A stretch of 64,000 bases of DNA from an uncultured Clostridia bacterium (GTDB lineage Bacteria; Bacillota; Clostridia; TANB77; CAG-508), in assembly GCA_934155265.1 (NCBI GenBank), contig CAKPGU010000002.1:85964-149963 (forward strand). Direction: 5' to 3'. Of this stretch, positions 32,948-42,233 are shown piece after piece. The notes under the pieces are model-generated. The model saw nothing but the letters and a program-made list of their open reading frames with translations, had not been told where the DNA came from and did not search any database. Each line of letters begins with the position of its first letter. Position 1 is the first letter of the stretch. The translations under genes were made by a program, and so were the position numbers.

Positions 32948-34096
32948 CTATTTTTTTATAACAATTACTGGAACTTCCATTTCTTCTTTTGTTAATCCAC
33001 AATGAGTAGATTTCTTTACTGGCTTTCCATCTGCTAAAAATGTTTCAATTCTAATCATACTGCTAGCTGTTGATAATGCTATATAGTTTCCAATGAAGTC
33101 ATCAACTTTAGGATGTTTTTTTCCTAACCCTAACATATTTTTTTGTAAAAATTCTTCTTTTGTCATCAATAAAAATTCTTCTCCAAATATTTTATTAAAT
33201 CTTTCTACAAATATTTTTTTCATATCTTCTTTTACCCAAAATGCTACTATTCTTGATTCTAATGATGCAGGTAATATTAAACATTCTTGTATTTCTGGAT
33301 AATCTAATAAAGTATAAGATTTCTCTATATTTCTATGTCCATGGTCTGCAGAAATTATAACAATTGTATCTTCATCTAGTTCTTTACACATTTTTTCTAT
33401 TTTTTGTTCTGTTTCTTTTAAATATGTGCTTACTTCTGTTGAGTCTGTTCCAAATTTGTGTAATAATCCATCTGGATTATCGCAATATGCTAAAATAAAT
33501 TTTTCTCCTGGATTTTCACATAGCATTTCGATATTTGGAATTATTTCATCAATATTATCTGCTCTAATACTTCTTTTTGATCTTTTATCAGAATATGTTG
33601 GTGTTAATTCATATGCTTTAACTTCTGGTGATGCTTTTTCAATTTGTTCAAATATAGAGGTATAATTGACAACTTCTTTAAATACATCTATTTTTGCACC
33701 TTTAAAGTTTTCTCCTTTATATGATTCTTTATGACTTAACATATCTATTGTTCTTCCATATTCTTTAAAATATTGTGACCATGCTATCCAACCTGTTTCA
33801 TATGGTGGTTTTCCAGCATAATATGTTGTTAATGCTGCTGTTGTTGTTGATGGATATACTGAGGTTACACAATCTAATTCATTTTGTTTAAAATACCCAT
33901 TTGGTGATATTGGTGTTAATATATGCTCTCCCATTCCATCTAGTATCATGAATACTACATTTTTATATTTTTTTTGTAATTCCTTATCTAATTTTTCTAA
34001 TGATTTGTGATTTGTTTCTACATTATAATATTTTAATATTGACGTTATTGTATTTAATATACAATGTTCATAATTTGGTAATACTAATTGATTCAT
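32948..34096 (-). CDS. Alkaline-phosphatase-superfamily phosphodiesterase
   Basis: A 382-residue member of the type I phosphodiesterase/nucleotide pyrophosphatase group. MILDGMGEHIL holds the first metal Asp, VYPSTTTAAL the Thr/Ser nucleophile, and ISADHGHRN the Asp-His pair; a further Asp in CDNPDGLLHKFG and HC in STHCGL complete the site. I chose the ATG at 34096, with GGAAGGAG before it; the in-frame ATG at 34168 lies within the HIT-gene terminator and upstream of the promoter. The PHP gene follows in the same operon. Confidence 0.85.
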   Translation of the reverse strand: MNQLVLPNYEHCILNTITSILKYYNVETNHKSLEKLDKELQKKYKNVVFMILDGMGEHILTPISPNGYFKQNELDCVTSVYPSTTTAALTTYYAGKPPYETGWIAWSQYFKEYGRTIDMLSHKESYKGENFKGAKIDVFKEVVNYTSIFEQIEKASPEVKAYELTPTYSDKRSKRSIRADNIDEIIPNIEMLCENPGEKFILAYCDNPDGLLHKFGTDSTEVSTYLKETEQKIEKMCKELDEDTIVIISADHGHRNIEKSYTLLDYPEIQECLILPASLESRIVAFWVKEDMKKIFVERFNKIFGEEFLLMTKEEFLQKNMLGLGKKHPKVDDFIGNYIALSTASSMIRIETFLADGKPVKKSTHCGLTKEEMEVPVIVIKK

Positions 34097-34121
34097 ATTC
34101 TTCTCCTTCCTAATATTGTAT

Positions 34122-34150
34122 ATTATAATATATTTATTCAATTTTTGCAA
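34122..34150 (-). promoter_or_regulatory. Promoter of the phosphodiesterase-PHP operon
   Basis: On the minus strand TTGCAA (34150-34145), 17-bp spacer, TATAAT (34127-34122), about 26 bp before the chosen start codon. Confidence 0.6.
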
Positions 34151-34156
34151 GAAAAT

Positions 34157-34184
34157 AGAGCAACCCATTTGGGTTGCCCTTTTA
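34157..34184 (-). terminator. Terminator of the HIT gene
   Basis: GCAACCC (34160-34166) pairs with GGGTTGC (34171-34177), just after the stop of the HIT gene at 34196. Confidence 0.75.
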
Positions 34185-34195
34185 GCAGATATGTC

Positions 34196-35209
34196 TTAAC
34201 GTTTGCGTTCTCTTCTCGAAAAACCTTTGACAAAATCTCTAGTTCTCTCAAAGATTCGACCTGATGTTTCCTTTCTCAACATATTGTTAAGATGGAAAAG
34301 TGTTGCATCAGTAACTTCATCGAACTCATACCACCTCCAGTTGTACTGGTCAGGTGCAAGTCCAAGTTCCTCAGCCATAACCTGACGTGGAAACTGCCTC
34401 TGGACATAAACTTCTGGATCCATAGCAATCATCAACTGTCCATCAGTAGACTGCTGATAAGAAAAATAGTGAACAGAGCTTGCATCTGAAATGTTTTCAC
34501 ACCTCTTCATCTGCACCATCCTCTGATATTTTTCTTTCAATTCAAAATCTACAACCACATGCGTATGAGCATGAACGATAGATTTCTTGTGAGATGTCTT
34601 ACCACTCGGGCCACTTCCATGTTCCATGAAAGCTACAAATTTTCCATTAAATGCTTTCAGCAGAATTTCTTCTACATCTTTACATACCTCACGGTATTCT
34701 GGCATCAACTCTTCCGGAAACTGTGCTACTGAAAGGATATGCTCCTTTGGAACAATCATAAGAAATCCCTGTTTCAGTGCTCCCAGTTCAGGTACTACAT
34801 AGAAGCTTGGGCTTTCATAGATAATGCAATCAACTGTTTTTGGAACAAACTGATTGTATTTTTCTAAGCAGCTAAATCCTTTATATTTTGCCATCTGACA
34901 AAATATGCAGGGTTCTTCGTTAGTATCATAAATCACTCCTGTCCGATACTCCCCACATTCGAAGCCATTACTGTGGCAAAAGTCTATGAATGCCTCTTTG
35001 TCACCAATCATATTTTCTGGAACGGTTACCAGCTGATAACCGACAATCGAAAGCTTTGATAAGCTCTCTTTAGAAATCATTGGTGTTTTGTTTCTCGCCC
35101 ATACTTCCTGTATTTGAGACAGTCTTTCTATAATTTCAATTGCCTCAAACCGTTCGAAAAAGTCCTTTTCTTTGTTAGTCTCTAATACAACTCTTTTTTT
35201 AGTAATCAT
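34196..35209 (-). CDS. HIT-family nucleotide hydrolase/transferase
   Basis: A 337-residue protein with the HIT triad VHAHTHVVVDF (about residues 216-226), preceded by a zinc-like CIFCQ (about 101-105). Single HIT proteins are about 110-140 residues, so this one has roughly 90 extra residues before the HIT domain and 100 after it, of unknown fold. HIT enzymes act on nucleotide phosphoramidates and dinucleotides. G+C and codon choice are clearly richer than in the neighbours. It has a perfect TTGACA-17-TATAAT promoter and its own terminator, so it is a self-contained unit, likely acquired. Confidence 0.82.
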   Translation of the reverse strand: MITKKRVVLETNKEKDFFERFEAIEIIERLSQIQEVWARNKTPMISKESLSKLSIVGYQLVTVPENMIGDKEAFIDFCHSNGFECGEYRTGVIYDTNEEPCIFCQMAKYKGFSCLEKYNQFVPKTVDCIIYESPSFYVVPELGALKQGFLMIVPKEHILSVAQFPEELMPEYREVCKDVEEILLKAFNGKFVAFMEHGSGPSGKTSHKKSIVHAHTHVVVDFELKEKYQRMVQMKRCENISDASSVHYFSYQQSTDGQLMIAMDPEVYVQRQFPRQVMAEELGLAPDQYNWRWYEFDEVTDATLFHLNNMLRKETSGRIFERTRDFVKGFSRRERKR

Positions 35210-35251
35210 GTTGTTTCCTCCTCTTTCTGCTTTAAAAAGTTTTATATAAAT

Positions 35252-35280
35252 ATTATAACATTTCTAACTTTTTATGTCAA
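35252..35280 (-). promoter_or_regulatory. Promoter of the HIT gene
   Basis: On the minus strand TTGACA (35280-35275), 17-bp spacer, TATAAT (35257-35252). Confidence 0.7.
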
Positions 35281-35332
35281 TTTTCTTTACATATTATTCA
35301 AAAGATGTTATTATTTTTCAAAGGAGTTTATT

Positions 35333-36217
35333 ATGATAGATTTACACATGCATACAACTTATTCAGATGGCACTGAAAGTTTTACAACAGTTTTAAAAAA
35401 ATGCCAAAACAAAAATTTAAATTATATTTCAATAACAGATCACAATACTGCATTAGTTTATGAAGAACTAGAAAAGCTTGATGTAAAATCATTTTTCACA
35501 GGAAAAATCATTCCAGGAATTGAGCTTAACACAAAAGCTCTAAATATTCCAATCGAAATTTTAGGATATGGAATTGATTACAAAAAAATGAATGAACTTG
35601 TAAAAGATGTCTATATCCCAGCCAAAAAAAGAAATAAGATTGAGGTAAAAAGACTTTATGACAAATGTATAGAAGCTGGTATTATTCTTGATAAAAATTG
35701 TCTCGATAATTATAAACCAGAAATGTTTGCTTCTGTATTTTTCCACAATGAAATTACTAAACATGAAGAAAATAAAAAACTATTATCTCAAGAAGCTTGG
35801 GATTCAAGTAAAATTTTTTATAGACAATATATGTCTGACCCAAAAACAAAATTATATGTAGAAATGGATGACTTTGTACCAGATTTTGAAACTGCAAGTA
35901 ATTTAGTTCGTCAAGCTGGAGGTTTAGTTTTTATTCCTCATATTTTTGAATATAAGAAAAATGCTGAACCTATTTTAAACTATATCTTAGATAATTTTGA
36001 TATAGATGGTATTGAATGTTATTATACAACATTTACACAAGATCAACACTATAGACTTCTAAAGCTTTGCAATGAACGTAATTTATATATTTCAGGTGGA
36101 AGTGATTTTCATGGAAAAATTAAACCAGATGTTGATATTGGTGTAGGTTATGGTGATATGCAAATTCCTGACAGTATTATTGATCCTTGGAAAAATAATG
36201 TCGAATTTTGTCAATAA
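35333..36217 (+). CDS. PHP-domain phosphoesterase, paralog
   Basis: A 294-residue PHP protein with motifs HMHTTYSDGTE, ITDHNTA, IPHIFEY and SGGSDFHGKIK in the same places as in the gene at 32060. One acidic ligand of the second motif differs (DHDNC there, DHNTA here), which may change metal binding. AAGGAG precedes the ATG. It is divergent from the HIT gene and stands next to the higher-G+C kinase gene, but its own base composition is that of the host. Confidence 0.83.
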   Translation: MIDLHMHTTYSDGTESFTTVLKKCQNKNLNYISITDHNTALVYEELEKLDVKSFFTGKIIPGIELNTKALNIPIEILGYGIDYKKMNELVKDVYIPAKKRNKIEVKRLYDKCIEAGIILDKNCLDNYKPEMFASVFFHNEITKHEENKKLLSQEAWDSSKIFYRQYMSDPKTKLYVEMDDFVPDFETASNLVRQAGGLVFIPHIFEYKKNAEPILNYILDNFDIDGIECYYTTFTQDQHYRLLKLCNERNLYISGGSDFHGKIKPDVDIGVGYGDMQIPDSIIDPWKNNVEFCQ

Positions 36218-36220
36218 TCT

Positions 36221-36249
36221 TTGACATAGAAATAATTTTATTATATAAT
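36221..36249 (+). promoter_or_regulatory. Promoter of the thymidylate-kinase-like gene
   Basis: TTGACA (36221-36226), 17-bp spacer, TATAAT (36244-36249), starting four bases after the PHP stop codon. Confidence 0.7.
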
Positions 36250-36318
36250 ATTTATATTAACATATTAAATACTCATCCTACTTATAGGTTGAAAATTTCA
36301 TCTCAGGAGGATAAAAAC

Positions 36319-36954
36319 ATGAAGAAAAAGACATTATGGATAGTAGTAACTGGACTTGATGGTTCTGGTAAAACCAGCCTTGTAGACAATTTAACATCAT
36401 GGATGGCAGAAGAAAAGAGTTTAACTGTTATGAGGGATAGATTCCCACATGACCGGTATCTTGTAAAAGACTTACTCAATAAGTCAAAAGACAGATATAC
36501 TGACAGACTGTTATTTGCCTTAGACAATCGTCTTTTTGGCCATGAATTACAGGAAACAATCAATTCTGGTGAATACGACGTAATCATTACACAGCGAGGT
36601 TTTCTTGACAGTTTCGTTCACGGAGCAGTTCAGGGATTTTCATATTCTTGGATTAGTGAGCTGAATCAAATTGATGACTTACCAAAATGTGACATCATGA
36701 TTCACATGGTATGCGAAGCGCGTACAGCATATTCCAGAATCTGCAATGATCCTGATGCTGACAAATTCGAATACCCAGCTTACATCGATAAGCAGGAACG
36801 TGAAACGCGTAAAGCCTACGCAGAAGTCGTAGCCGGAACCAATTTAGACCTCGAACACTTTAAAAATTCAAAGAATATCTATATCGACTCTACACAGATG
36901 TCAATTGAAGAAGTCTTTGAGTTTGCAAAGAAAAAACTCGAGGATATCCTCTAG
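36319..36954 (+). CDS. Thymidylate-kinase-like P-loop nucleotide kinase
   Basis: A 211-residue kinase with P-loop TGLDGSGKTSLV (about residues 10-21), DRFPHDRYL as a base/phosphate-binding segment, and IITQRGFLDSFVHGAVQGF in place of the DR(Y/F) motif of thymidylate kinases. Housekeeping tmk is similar in size but has different signature residues, so this is a divergent member, possibly of phage origin. The ATG at 36319 follows AGGAGG. The bases at 36721-36780 have 26 G+C of 60, against 16 of 60 at 36001-36060 in the neighbouring gene. Own promoter and terminator. Confidence 0.78.
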   Translation: MKKKTLWIVVTGLDGSGKTSLVDNLTSWMAEEKSLTVMRDRFPHDRYLVKDLLNKSKDRYTDRLLFALDNRLFGHELQETINSGEYDVIITQRGFLDSFVHGAVQGFSYSWISELNQIDDLPKCDIMIHMVCEARTAYSRICNDPDADKFEYPAYIDKQERETRKAYAEVVAGTNLDLEHFKNSKNIYIDSTQMSIEEVFEFAKKKLEDIL

Positions 36955-36956
36955 TA

Positions 36957-36992
36957 AAAAGAAAGAGAGACCTGAAATAGGCCTCTCTTTTT
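36957..36992. terminator. Bidirectional terminator
   Basis: AAAGAGAGACCT pairs with AGGCCTCTCTTT around GAAAT, between the convergent kinase and ClpX-like genes. Confidence 0.85.
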
Positions 36993-36993
36993 A

Positions 36994-38160
36994 TTATGAC
37001 AATTCATATTTTGTATTATCTTCAACAATCTCTAAATCCAATTTACAATTAGTGTACTTATTAGGATTTGCAAGAACATCATACAAAATATTTTCAAAAA
37101 TGTAGTTTACAGTGTTACTAAGTTCTCTTGCACCAGTATCTAATGCCAATGATTTTTCTGCAATAAGTTCAAAAAGTTTTCCATTATAAGTTAATGTAAT
37201 CCCCTTTTCTCTTAATTCTGCCTGATATCTTCTAAAAACAGATAACTTTGATTTTTTTAATATTAATGCCAAATCTTGCTTAGTTAATTTGTTCATTTCA
37301 ATAATAGAATCAATTCTCCCAACAAATTCTTCAGGCATTCCATATTCAACTAAGTCCTGTTTTAAAAATCTTGTTTGCTGCATATTTGATTCAGTACTTG
37401 TTTCACAGACAAAACCTAATGGATTTTTGTTTAATCTCTTATCTCGGATTTTATCCAATCCTGAAAATGCCCCTAAAAATATAATAACAATATTTTTAGT
37501 ATCAAAATCTTGCAATTTTTCTGCAAACGGATCAGTAGGATCTGGTATTTTTATTTTTGTTCCTTCAATAATCTTAAGAAGACTTTTAAGTACTTCTACA
37601 CCTGAAACATCATGTTCACCATGTCCTGCCTTTTTATCAATCTCGTCAATAATAATGATACCTTTCTGAGCTCTTTCAAAATCAAATTCAGAGTTTTCTA
37701 AAAGATTAAATATCATATCATTTACATCTGCTCCATAATATCCCTCTTGTGTATATTTGGTAGCATCTTCTATTGTATATGGAATATGCAATCTTTTAGC
37801 TATCTGTTCAATTGTCGCTGTTTTTCCAGTTCCACTATTACCAATAATCAAAACGTTTGATTTTATTGTTTTAAAATTCATTGCCCTGTATATTGCAGTA
37901 ATTATTTGTCTTACCTGTTTATCCTGTCCAATAATACATTGTAATACATCTCTTTCCAAACGTTTAATTTCCGGTAATCTCTTATTCTTCTTTAACATAT
38001 TGCTACCATTTTTGCTACCAATCATTCCTGAGCCAAATTCACTTCCTTTTTTAGTTTTTACTTTTAGTTTGGCCCCCTTTGCGGCTTTTTCTATTTTCTT
38101 TTCAATAGATTCATCCCCATTACAAGTTACGTTCCGCTGTTGCAATTTTTTTCTTGTCAT
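36994..38160 (-). CDS. ClpX-like AAA+ ATPase without the zinc domain
   Basis: A 388-residue AAA+ protein. It has Walker A IIGNSGTGKTATIEQ, Walker B GIIIIDEIDKKAG, sensor-1 IIFLGAF and the sensor-2 region TGARELSNTV. The pore loop differs from that of true ClpX, and the N-terminal Cys4 zinc domain is absent, replaced by about 60 basic residues. The housekeeping clpX is at 42522. It may unfold substrates for a different partner. The ATG at 38160 has GGAGG at a better distance than the ATG at 38166. Composition is slightly richer than the surroundings. Confidence 0.8.
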   Translation of the reverse strand: MTRKKLQQRNVTCNGDESIEKKIEKAAKGAKLKVKTKKGSEFGSGMIGSKNGSNMLKKNKRLPEIKRLERDVLQCIIGQDKQVRQIITAIYRAMNFKTIKSNVLIIGNSGTGKTATIEQIAKRLHIPYTIEDATKYTQEGYYGADVNDMIFNLLENSEFDFERAQKGIIIIDEIDKKAGHGEHDVSGVEVLKSLLKIIEGTKIKIPDPTDPFAEKLQDFDTKNIVIIFLGAFSGLDKIRDKRLNKNPLGFVCETSTESNMQQTRFLKQDLVEYGMPEEFVGRIDSIIEMNKLTKQDLALILKKSKLSVFRRYQAELREKGITLTYNGKLFELIAEKSLALDTGARELSNTVNYIFENILYDVLANPNKYTNCKLDLEIVEDNTKYELS

Positions 38161-38291
38161 AATCATTCCTCCTTATATTATAAGGTAACTCTTTACATAT
38201 TGAATTATTATATTCAATATATACCAATAACAAATTGCGTAGTTATTTTATCACTTTCTTTATATTATGTCAATAATTTTAATAAGAACAA

Positions 38292-38427
38292 ATAAGAAAA
38301 ATTTTCAATTTTTCTTTGATTTGTTCTCGCCCGATTTGAGTTTTCGACTAAAAGGAGAAAACTTAAATGGCTAGCGATTGTAGCTTTTTATATAATAGGA
38401 AAGTATGACTTTCCTATTATATAAAAA
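38292..38427. repeat. 136-bp dispersed structured element, copy B
   Basis: Second copy of the element at 18193-18328. Its internal stem is ATTTGAGTTTTC/GAAAACTTAAAT, so the base pair G-C of copy A is a G-T here and extra pairs replace mismatches. It ends in a perfect 20-bp hairpin with loop ATG (copy A has loop GAT). Confidence 0.8.
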
Positions 38428-38474
38428 TAAGGCATGCTATTTTATAACATACCTTATCGTTGTTTGAGATATAC

Positions 38475-38783
38475 TTACCAAATTTTTTTCCTGAATTCCT
38501 TCATTCTGGTATAATCTTTTTTCTTAAAAAAGATTGGATCATCTACTCCAGCTATTCCCCAAATTGATTCATCAGTATCTATTTCATTTAGTACGTCTTT
38601 TGCAGACTGCATACAGTTTTGGCAATAATAAAATTTATTCCATGCTTCGTTAATTCCATAGCGATATACTTGCCACATTTTTTCTCTCTTAAATTCTTCT
38701 CCACAACAACTACATCTTTTTGGAAAATGGACATATTTCAGCTTTATTGCCTTTAACCGCTTCTGCTCTCTCTCAACTTTCAT
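38475..38783 (-). CDS. Zinc-ribbon protein of unknown function
   Basis: A 102-residue basic protein with two CxxC knuckles, CSCCGEEF (about residues 20-27) and YYCQNCMQ (about 52-59), that should bind one zinc ion. The end is Lys/Arg-rich. It has GGAGG before the ATG. It stands alone between the copy B repeat and the Pro/Arg-rich gene, with a composition like that of the ClpX-like gene. Function not recognised. Confidence 0.65.
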   Translation of the reverse strand: MKVEREQKRLKAIKLKYVHFPKRCSCCGEEFKREKMWQVYRYGINEAWNKFYYCQNCMQSAKDVLNEIDTDESIWGIAGVDDPIFFKKKDYTRMKEFRKKIW

Positions 38784-38956
38784 TAGATTTTTCCTCCTTT
38801 TATTGTTCGGATGATTATATCTCTGAAATATTTATTTCAAAGACAGCTAATATTGTTACTATTTTAGTATAACATAATTAACATAATTTTGCAATCATTT
38901 TTTTATACAGGATAAAAGCATTAGAAAATTTTTCCTATGTCTTTATCCTGACAATT

Positions 38957-39634
38957 TTAATATTCATATAAACTATAACCATCATCTAACGAAGCAAAAT
39001 ATTCTCTATTATTATATGATGATTCCATATCTCCTCTTGGTTGTGGTCTCATTGGCGGTCTCATTGGCGGACGCATAGGAGGTCTCATTGGTGGACGAGG
39101 TGGTCTAGGTCCAATTGGTGGTCTTCCCGGAAATCCAGGTCTACCTATTAACTCTCTTAATAATAAAATCGTTATTAAATCTCTTAATGCTGGATTATTA
39201 ACAACTCTCTGTCTATTTTCGCTTTCTTCTATTTTCTTATTTGAAACCGTTACATTTTTTGATTCTTTAATATCTTTACTTTCATTTCCTCTACTTTGTG
39301 TTATTTCATTATCATCTATTGCAAAATATATTTCATCTGTCATTGTTTCTATTACTTCTCTAGTAATTTGCCTAGTATTTTGAGTACAAGCCCTTTGTAC
39401 CATTGGATATATAATTCTATATATATCTGGATAACAATTTTCTAACTCTTGCATTTGTATATTACTCATTGCTGTCGTAGGTTGATTAGATGCCATAGGT
39501 GACATTGTAGGCACAGCATAAGAATCATATCTTTCATAATTATCATAGTTCATGTTATATGTATTGGGATAACTATTCATGCCTTGATAACCTAATATGC
39601 TTCTCATATAGTCTTCATATAATGAATCATTCAT
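38957..39634 (-). CDS. Pro/Arg/Met-repeat protein, probably spore-associated
   Basis: A 225-residue protein. The N-terminus is rich in Tyr, Asn and Met; a middle helical part (YPDIYRIIYPMVQRACTQ and ETMTDEIYFAI) is followed by a linker and then RPPMRPPMRPPMRPPMRP repeats at about residues 190-208. The middle part resembles small proteins of clostridial spore formation, but I cannot name it. I chose the ATG at 39634, with GAAGGAAAG before it, over the in-frame ATG at 39667. Position between unrelated genes gives no further clue. Confidence 0.55.
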   Translation of the reverse strand: MNDSLYEDYMRSILGYQGMNSYPNTYNMNYDNYERYDSYAVPTMSPMASNQPTTAMSNIQMQELENCYPDIYRIIYPMVQRACTQNTRQITREVIETMTDEIYFAIDDNEITQSRGNESKDIKESKNVTVSNKKIEESENRQRVVNNPALRDLITILLLRELIGRPGFPGRPPIGPRPPRPPMRPPMRPPMRPPMRPQPRGDMESSYNNREYFASLDDGYSLYEY

Positions 39635-39768
39635 TTTATTTCTTCCTTTCTTGGAGTTTAACCCCATAAAATTAATAATACATTATATGTTTTTAATTTA
39701 AATTGGTTACTCTTATTTTTTATACAGAAAAGCAGAAAACACTTTTAATTATAAGAATTATTTTCCTC

Positions 39769-41175
39769 TTAAAACTTCATAACCTCTTCTTTAAACTTAT
39801 CTCCTCTGTCATACATATCCTTAAACATATCAAAGCTTGTGCTTGCAGGAGAAAATAGAACTACTTGACCTGGCTTAGCAACACGTCTTGCAAACTCTAA
39901 ACTTTGTTCAAATGTTTCACACATATGTATATCTAAATGTCTATTTTGTATCTCTAATTCTTTTTTTACAGCCTCATATATTTTATTAGCAGTTTGGCCT
40001 ATTAAAATTAAGCATTTAACTTTTTCGACTATTGGTTTTCCAATTGGTGTGTAATCCAAATTTTTGTCAGCACCACCAGCAATTAAAATAATTTCTTTAT
40101 TATTAAATGCATTTAATGCTGAAATTCCTCTAGTTGGAGTTGTACTAGCTGAATCATTGTACCATTCAACTCCATCAATTTCACGTACTAATTCAAGCCT
40201 ATGATGAACTCCTGAAAATTCTTTTATTGTTTCTACCGCTTTATCCATATCTACTAAACCTTTTGTCAAAGCTAATGCTGTACAAATATTTTGAAAATTA
40301 TGCATTCCTTTTAATTTTAAATATTTAGTATCAAGTATATGTCTTCTAATTCCATCATCACATTCCTTTATTATTCCATCAACATCTACAATGAAACCAT
40401 TATCTAATTTCTGTTTACTACTAAACATTATTACTTTTCCATTAGCTTCGTCCTTACAAGAATTGGTAATATAATTGTCTGCATTTAAAACTAATATTCC
40501 ATTTTCATTTTGATATTTAAATATATTTTTCTTTGCATCTATATATTCTTGATAATCTTTATGTATATTCAAATGATTTGGTGTTATATTTGTAATAGCT
40601 GCTATTTCTGGGCTTATATCCATCCCCATTAATTGAAAACTACTTAATTCAAGTACAATAATGTCTTTAGGTTTTATTTCACTTAATTTAGTAAATAATG
40701 GTATTCCTATATTTCCCCCTAAATGTACAGTATATCCTGCATCTTTTAAGATTTGATATGTTAAGGTCGTTGTTGTTGTTTTTCCATCACTTCCTGTAAT
40801 TCCTATAATTTTACATGGTGCAATTTTCATAAGTTGTTCAATCTCTGTTGTAACTATTGCTCCTCTCTTTTTTTCATCTTCAAGCTCTGACTTAGTTGGC
40901 ATACAACTTGGTGATCTAAATATTAAATCAAATCCATTTAAATTTTTTAGATTATCTTTTCCAAGATAATATTTAAAACCATATCTTTTTACTTTTTCCA
41001 TTATTTTTTTATCTAACTTTTCTTCATCTCTATCATCTAATACTGTTACATTTGCTTGCTTTTGATATAAATATTCTATTAATGGAATATTACTAACTCC
41101 AAGTCCTATAACTGCAACTTTTTGTATTCTTAATTTATTTTCAAAATCTTCAAGTTTTTCGTTTTTATATTCCAC
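39769..41175 (-). CDS. murD: UDP-N-acetylmuramoylalanine--D-glutamate ligase
   Basis: A 468-residue Mur ligase that adds D-Glu to UDP-MurNAc-L-Ala in peptidoglycan synthesis. GITGSDGKTTTTTLTYQ is the ATP loop, NITPNHLNIHKDYQEY the metal-binding middle, and HRLELVREIDGVEWYNDSAST the junction with the C-terminal domain, all typical of MurD. Its start overlaps the end of the cmk-like gene by 11 bp, so the two are coupled. The rest of the mur cluster is not here. Confidence 0.95.
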   Translation of the reverse strand: MEYKNEKLEDFENKLRIQKVAVIGLGVSNIPLIEYLYQKQANVTVLDDRDEEKLDKKIMEKVKRYGFKYYLGKDNLKNLNGFDLIFRSPSCMPTKSELEDEKKRGAIVTTEIEQLMKIAPCKIIGITGSDGKTTTTTLTYQILKDAGYTVHLGGNIGIPLFTKLSEIKPKDIIVLELSSFQLMGMDISPEIAAITNITPNHLNIHKDYQEYIDAKKNIFKYQNENGILVLNADNYITNSCKDEANGKVIMFSSKQKLDNGFIVDVDGIIKECDDGIRRHILDTKYLKLKGMHNFQNICTALALTKGLVDMDKAVETIKEFSGVHHRLELVREIDGVEWYNDSASTTPTRGISALNAFNNKEIILIAGGADKNLDYTPIGKPIVEKVKCLILIGQTANKIYEAVKKELEIQNRHLDIHMCETFEQSLEFARRVAKPGQVVLFSPASTSFDMFKDMYDRGDKFKEEVMKF

Positions 41176-41845
41176 TTTTCACTACCTCCTTAATGTTTTC
41201 TAATACCTTTTTTGCTGATTCTTTTGCATTTTTGCAATTAGTTACATCTATTATCTTTGTCTGTGGATATATCTTATAATAACCACTCTTTTCTTGTAAT
41301 TCATCTCTAGTTTGTATCATTTCCTTAATCTGCTCTTTTGGTATTTCTTTATTATATTGCATATATTTTCTATTTGTTCGTTCTTCAATGGAAGCATCTA
41401 TAAAAATGTGTTTAGTCACATCAGGATACATTTTTACAATGTCTCTTGATGATAATATTATATTATAATCTTTTCTATATTCATCTATTAATTTCTTGCC
41501 AAATTCATATAATTTTGTATTGTCTGCTACATTACTTACTTTTGAAACGGCTATTGAAGCTTGTCTTGATTGCAAATCTTTTTCATTTATTTTTTTGTCA
41601 TTCATATAAATAACAGTTTCTCTATCTTCTAATTTGATTTCTATTCCTAATTTTTTCATAATCTCAAATGCATCTAAATTTTGAGTATTTTTGATCTTTG
41701 CCTGCATCATTCCATATACTATTGCTCTATATATTTCTCCTCCATGTAATATTATTGAATTATCTATATAATTTAGTAATTCTCTACATATTGATGTTTT
41801 TCCTGATCCTACTGTTCCCTCTATTCCTATTACTATATGTTTCAT
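41165..41845 (-). CDS. Cytidylate-kinase-like protein
   Basis: A 226-residue P-loop kinase. IGIEGTVGSGKTSICREL is the P-loop, and the later DLQSRQASIAVSKVSNVADNTKL and ILSSRDIVKMYPDVTKHIFIDAS recall the CMP-binding and LID regions of bacterial cytidylate kinase (where the sequence is usually GRDIGT). The Gly-Arg-Asp is Ser-Arg-Asp here, so it may be a divergent cmk or a related enzyme. It is cotranscribed with murD, which it overlaps by 11 bp. Confidence 0.72.
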   Translation of the reverse strand: MKHIVIGIEGTVGSGKTSICRELLNYIDNSIILHGGEIYRAIVYGMMQAKIKNTQNLDAFEIMKKLGIEIKLEDRETVIYMNDKKINEKDLQSRQASIAVSKVSNVADNTKLYEFGKKLIDEYRKDYNIILSSRDIVKMYPDVTKHIFIDASIEERTNRKYMQYNKEIPKEQIKEMIQTRDELQEKSGYYKIYPQTKIIDVTNCKNAKESAKKVLENIKEVVKSGI

Positions 41846-42104
41846 TTTATTATCCCTTTTCTCTTTTAAAAGTTCTAAAAAGTAATACTCTTTTTGCTTA
41901 CTTTTTACGATAATTAGTATATCATATTCTTAATTTAAAGACAATGTTTTTAGCTTGAAAAATAAGTTACATTAGATAAAAAAGCTTTGATCAATGGCTT
42001 CTGGATCACTTCCGATGTGAATATAATTTTTTGCAATAATTTTGTATATTTCTTTACTATTAGGGTAAAATATTCTTGTAAAATTGAAATGGAGGTGTTC
42101 TTCT

Positions 42105-42197
42105 ATGTCAGAAAAAAATAATAAACAAAACAAAAACAACAATAGAAATAATGAAAATAGCAATAATAACAATAGTCAAAAAAATAACAATAGATAG
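42105..42197 (+). CDS. Asn-rich 30-residue ORF
   Basis: ATG at 42105 has GGAGGTG at 42091-42097. The product is MSEKNNKQNKNNNRNN and more of the same, almost only Asn, Lys, Gln and Ser. It lies 37 bp before the 277-bp inverted repeat. Low-complexity AAT/AAC tracts can make ORFs by chance; the well placed ribosome-binding site is the only sign that this is a gene. Such peptides sometimes serve in spores. Confidence 0.35.
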   Translation: MSEKNNKQNKNNNRNNENSNNNNSQKNNNR

Positions 42198-42233
42198 TTT
42201 TAGCAATGTTGATACTAATATTGAGTGAAAAAA

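Noticed and set aside
34097..34168. Upstream start of the phosphodiesterase gene at 34168
   Set aside because: The extension covers the HIT terminator and the promoter; the ATG at 34096 has a ribosome-binding site.
41972..42172. Minus-strand ORF of 66 codons, ending in IGSDPEAIDQSFFI
   Set aside because: Its first half is the complement of the Asn-rich tract. The end looks protein-like and could be a gene remnant, but I recognise no family and see no start site.
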